Source: Promethearchaeota archaeon
Lineage (GTDB): Archaea > Asgardarchaeota > Lokiarchaeia > Sigynarchaeales > MK-D1
Assembly: GCA_016839865.1 (NCBI GenBank)
Contig: JAEOTN010000336.1
Location: forward strand, 1-5,987
Direction of reading: 5' to 3'
Length of the DNA stretch: 5,987 nt
Shown here: in pieces, positions 5,787 to 5,987 of the stretch
Layout of the letters: each line of letters opens with the position of its first letter
Numbering within the stretch: the stretch's first letter is position 1
Program-made: the position numbers and the translations under genes
Notes under the pieces: generated by a model
The model's input: only the letters and a program-made list of their open reading frames with translations
Told to the model about the DNA's origin: nothing
The model's database searches: none

Positions 5787-5987
5787 ATGGGAAGCATACA
5801 TATGGATAAATCGACTGAAAATCCACATCATAAGTACCGAAAACAGCATAGTTCTCATCCGAATTTAGCGGGAGAGCATCGAATCTCAGATATTGGGCAA
5901 ATTATAAGTTTGGTTAGTTTTCTAATTGTATGGATACTAGATTCGTTTGTCTTTCATTTTTCAACCATTTTATCAACTCGGATTCCC
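5787..5987 (+). CDS. N-terminal part of a membrane protein, possibly isoprenylcysteine-methyltransferase-like (3' end outside window)
   Basis: Sixty-seven codons are visible and the frame remains open at the edge. A hydrophilic, His- and Lys-rich start (about residues 1-35) is followed by a hydrophobic helix (about 38-58: GQIISLVSFLIVWILDSFVF). The pattern GEHR..D.GQII......VWILDSF resembles, from memory, the N-terminus of prokaryotic membrane methyltransferases of the isoprenylcysteine carboxyl methyltransferase (ICMT/PEMT) superfamily. Their SAM-binding region is C-terminal and lies outside the window, so the call is tentative. An in-frame TAA at 5781-5783 limits the start to the ATG at 5787 or the one at 5802. 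The longer form is listed, but the TATA position and a GGGAAG just before 5802 favour the shorter one. It is transcribed divergently from the SDR with a shared 106 bp promoter region. Confidence 0.7.
   Translation, partial: MGSIHMDKSTENPHHKYRKQHSSHPNLAGEHRISDIGQIISLVSFLIVWILDSFVFHFSTILSTRIP

Noticed and set aside
5661..5858. Minus-strand open frame over the divergent promoter region
   Set aside because: It spans both TATA boxes and overlaps the SDR start and the edge gene; its Met/Ile/Phe/Ser-rich product has no recognisable pattern.
1..5987. CRISPR array, insertion sequence or terminal inverted repeats
   Set aside because: No regularly spaced direct repeats, transposase motifs or matching long inverted ends were seen on either strand.

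Overview
This AT-rich window looks like archaeal chromosomal DNA. At least three genes have a TATA box (box A) centred about 25-28 bp upstream of the ATG. That is the spacing expected when the transcript starts at or next to the start codon (leaderless mRNA), and strong Shine-Dalgarno sequences are mostly absent. The gene content includes an HSDL2-like SDR, a secreted serine hydrolase held by a C-terminal membrane anchor, and polytopic membrane proteins with large outside domains. This would fit an Asgard-type (Promethearchaeati) or similar archaeon, but that lineage is an inference from protein style and was not tested by any search.

Layout. The left part is on the plus strand: (1) the last 28 codons of an unidentified gene (3-89); (2) a 184-residue protein whose C-terminal half resembles a small uncharacterised family that I associate with helicase/methylase phage-defence clusters (184-738); (3) a membrane-anchored extracellular beta-lactamase-fold serine hydrolase (801-1964); (4) DNA-3-methyladenine glycosylase I with all its zinc and base-recognition residues (2027-2590). 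The stop codon of gene 4 directly abuts the stop codon of gene 5, which comes from the other strand.

The right part is on the minus strand, read from right to left: an HSDL2-like short-chain dehydrogenase (5680-4823), a small six-helix membrane protein of unknown function (4663-4154), and a fusion of about six membrane helices to an endonuclease/exonuclease/phosphatase (EEP) domain (4033-2591). The gaps of 159 and 120 bp each hold regulatory structure (an operator-like palindrome, a GC-rich hairpin, a T-rich terminator, a TATA box), so these look like separate transcription units rather than one operon. Divergent from the SDR, at the right edge, starts a membrane protein that resembles the N-terminus of isoprenylcysteine-methyltransferase-like proteins (5787 to the window end).

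There is no clear shared pathway. Genes 3 and 5 both point to catalysis on the outer face of the membrane, gene 4 is base-excision repair of alkylated DNA, and gene 7 is probably lipid or carbonyl metabolism. I saw no tRNA, rRNA, CRISPR array or insertion sequence. The least explained items are genes 1-2 at the left edge, the membrane-EEP fusion, and the structured 4664-4822 gap.
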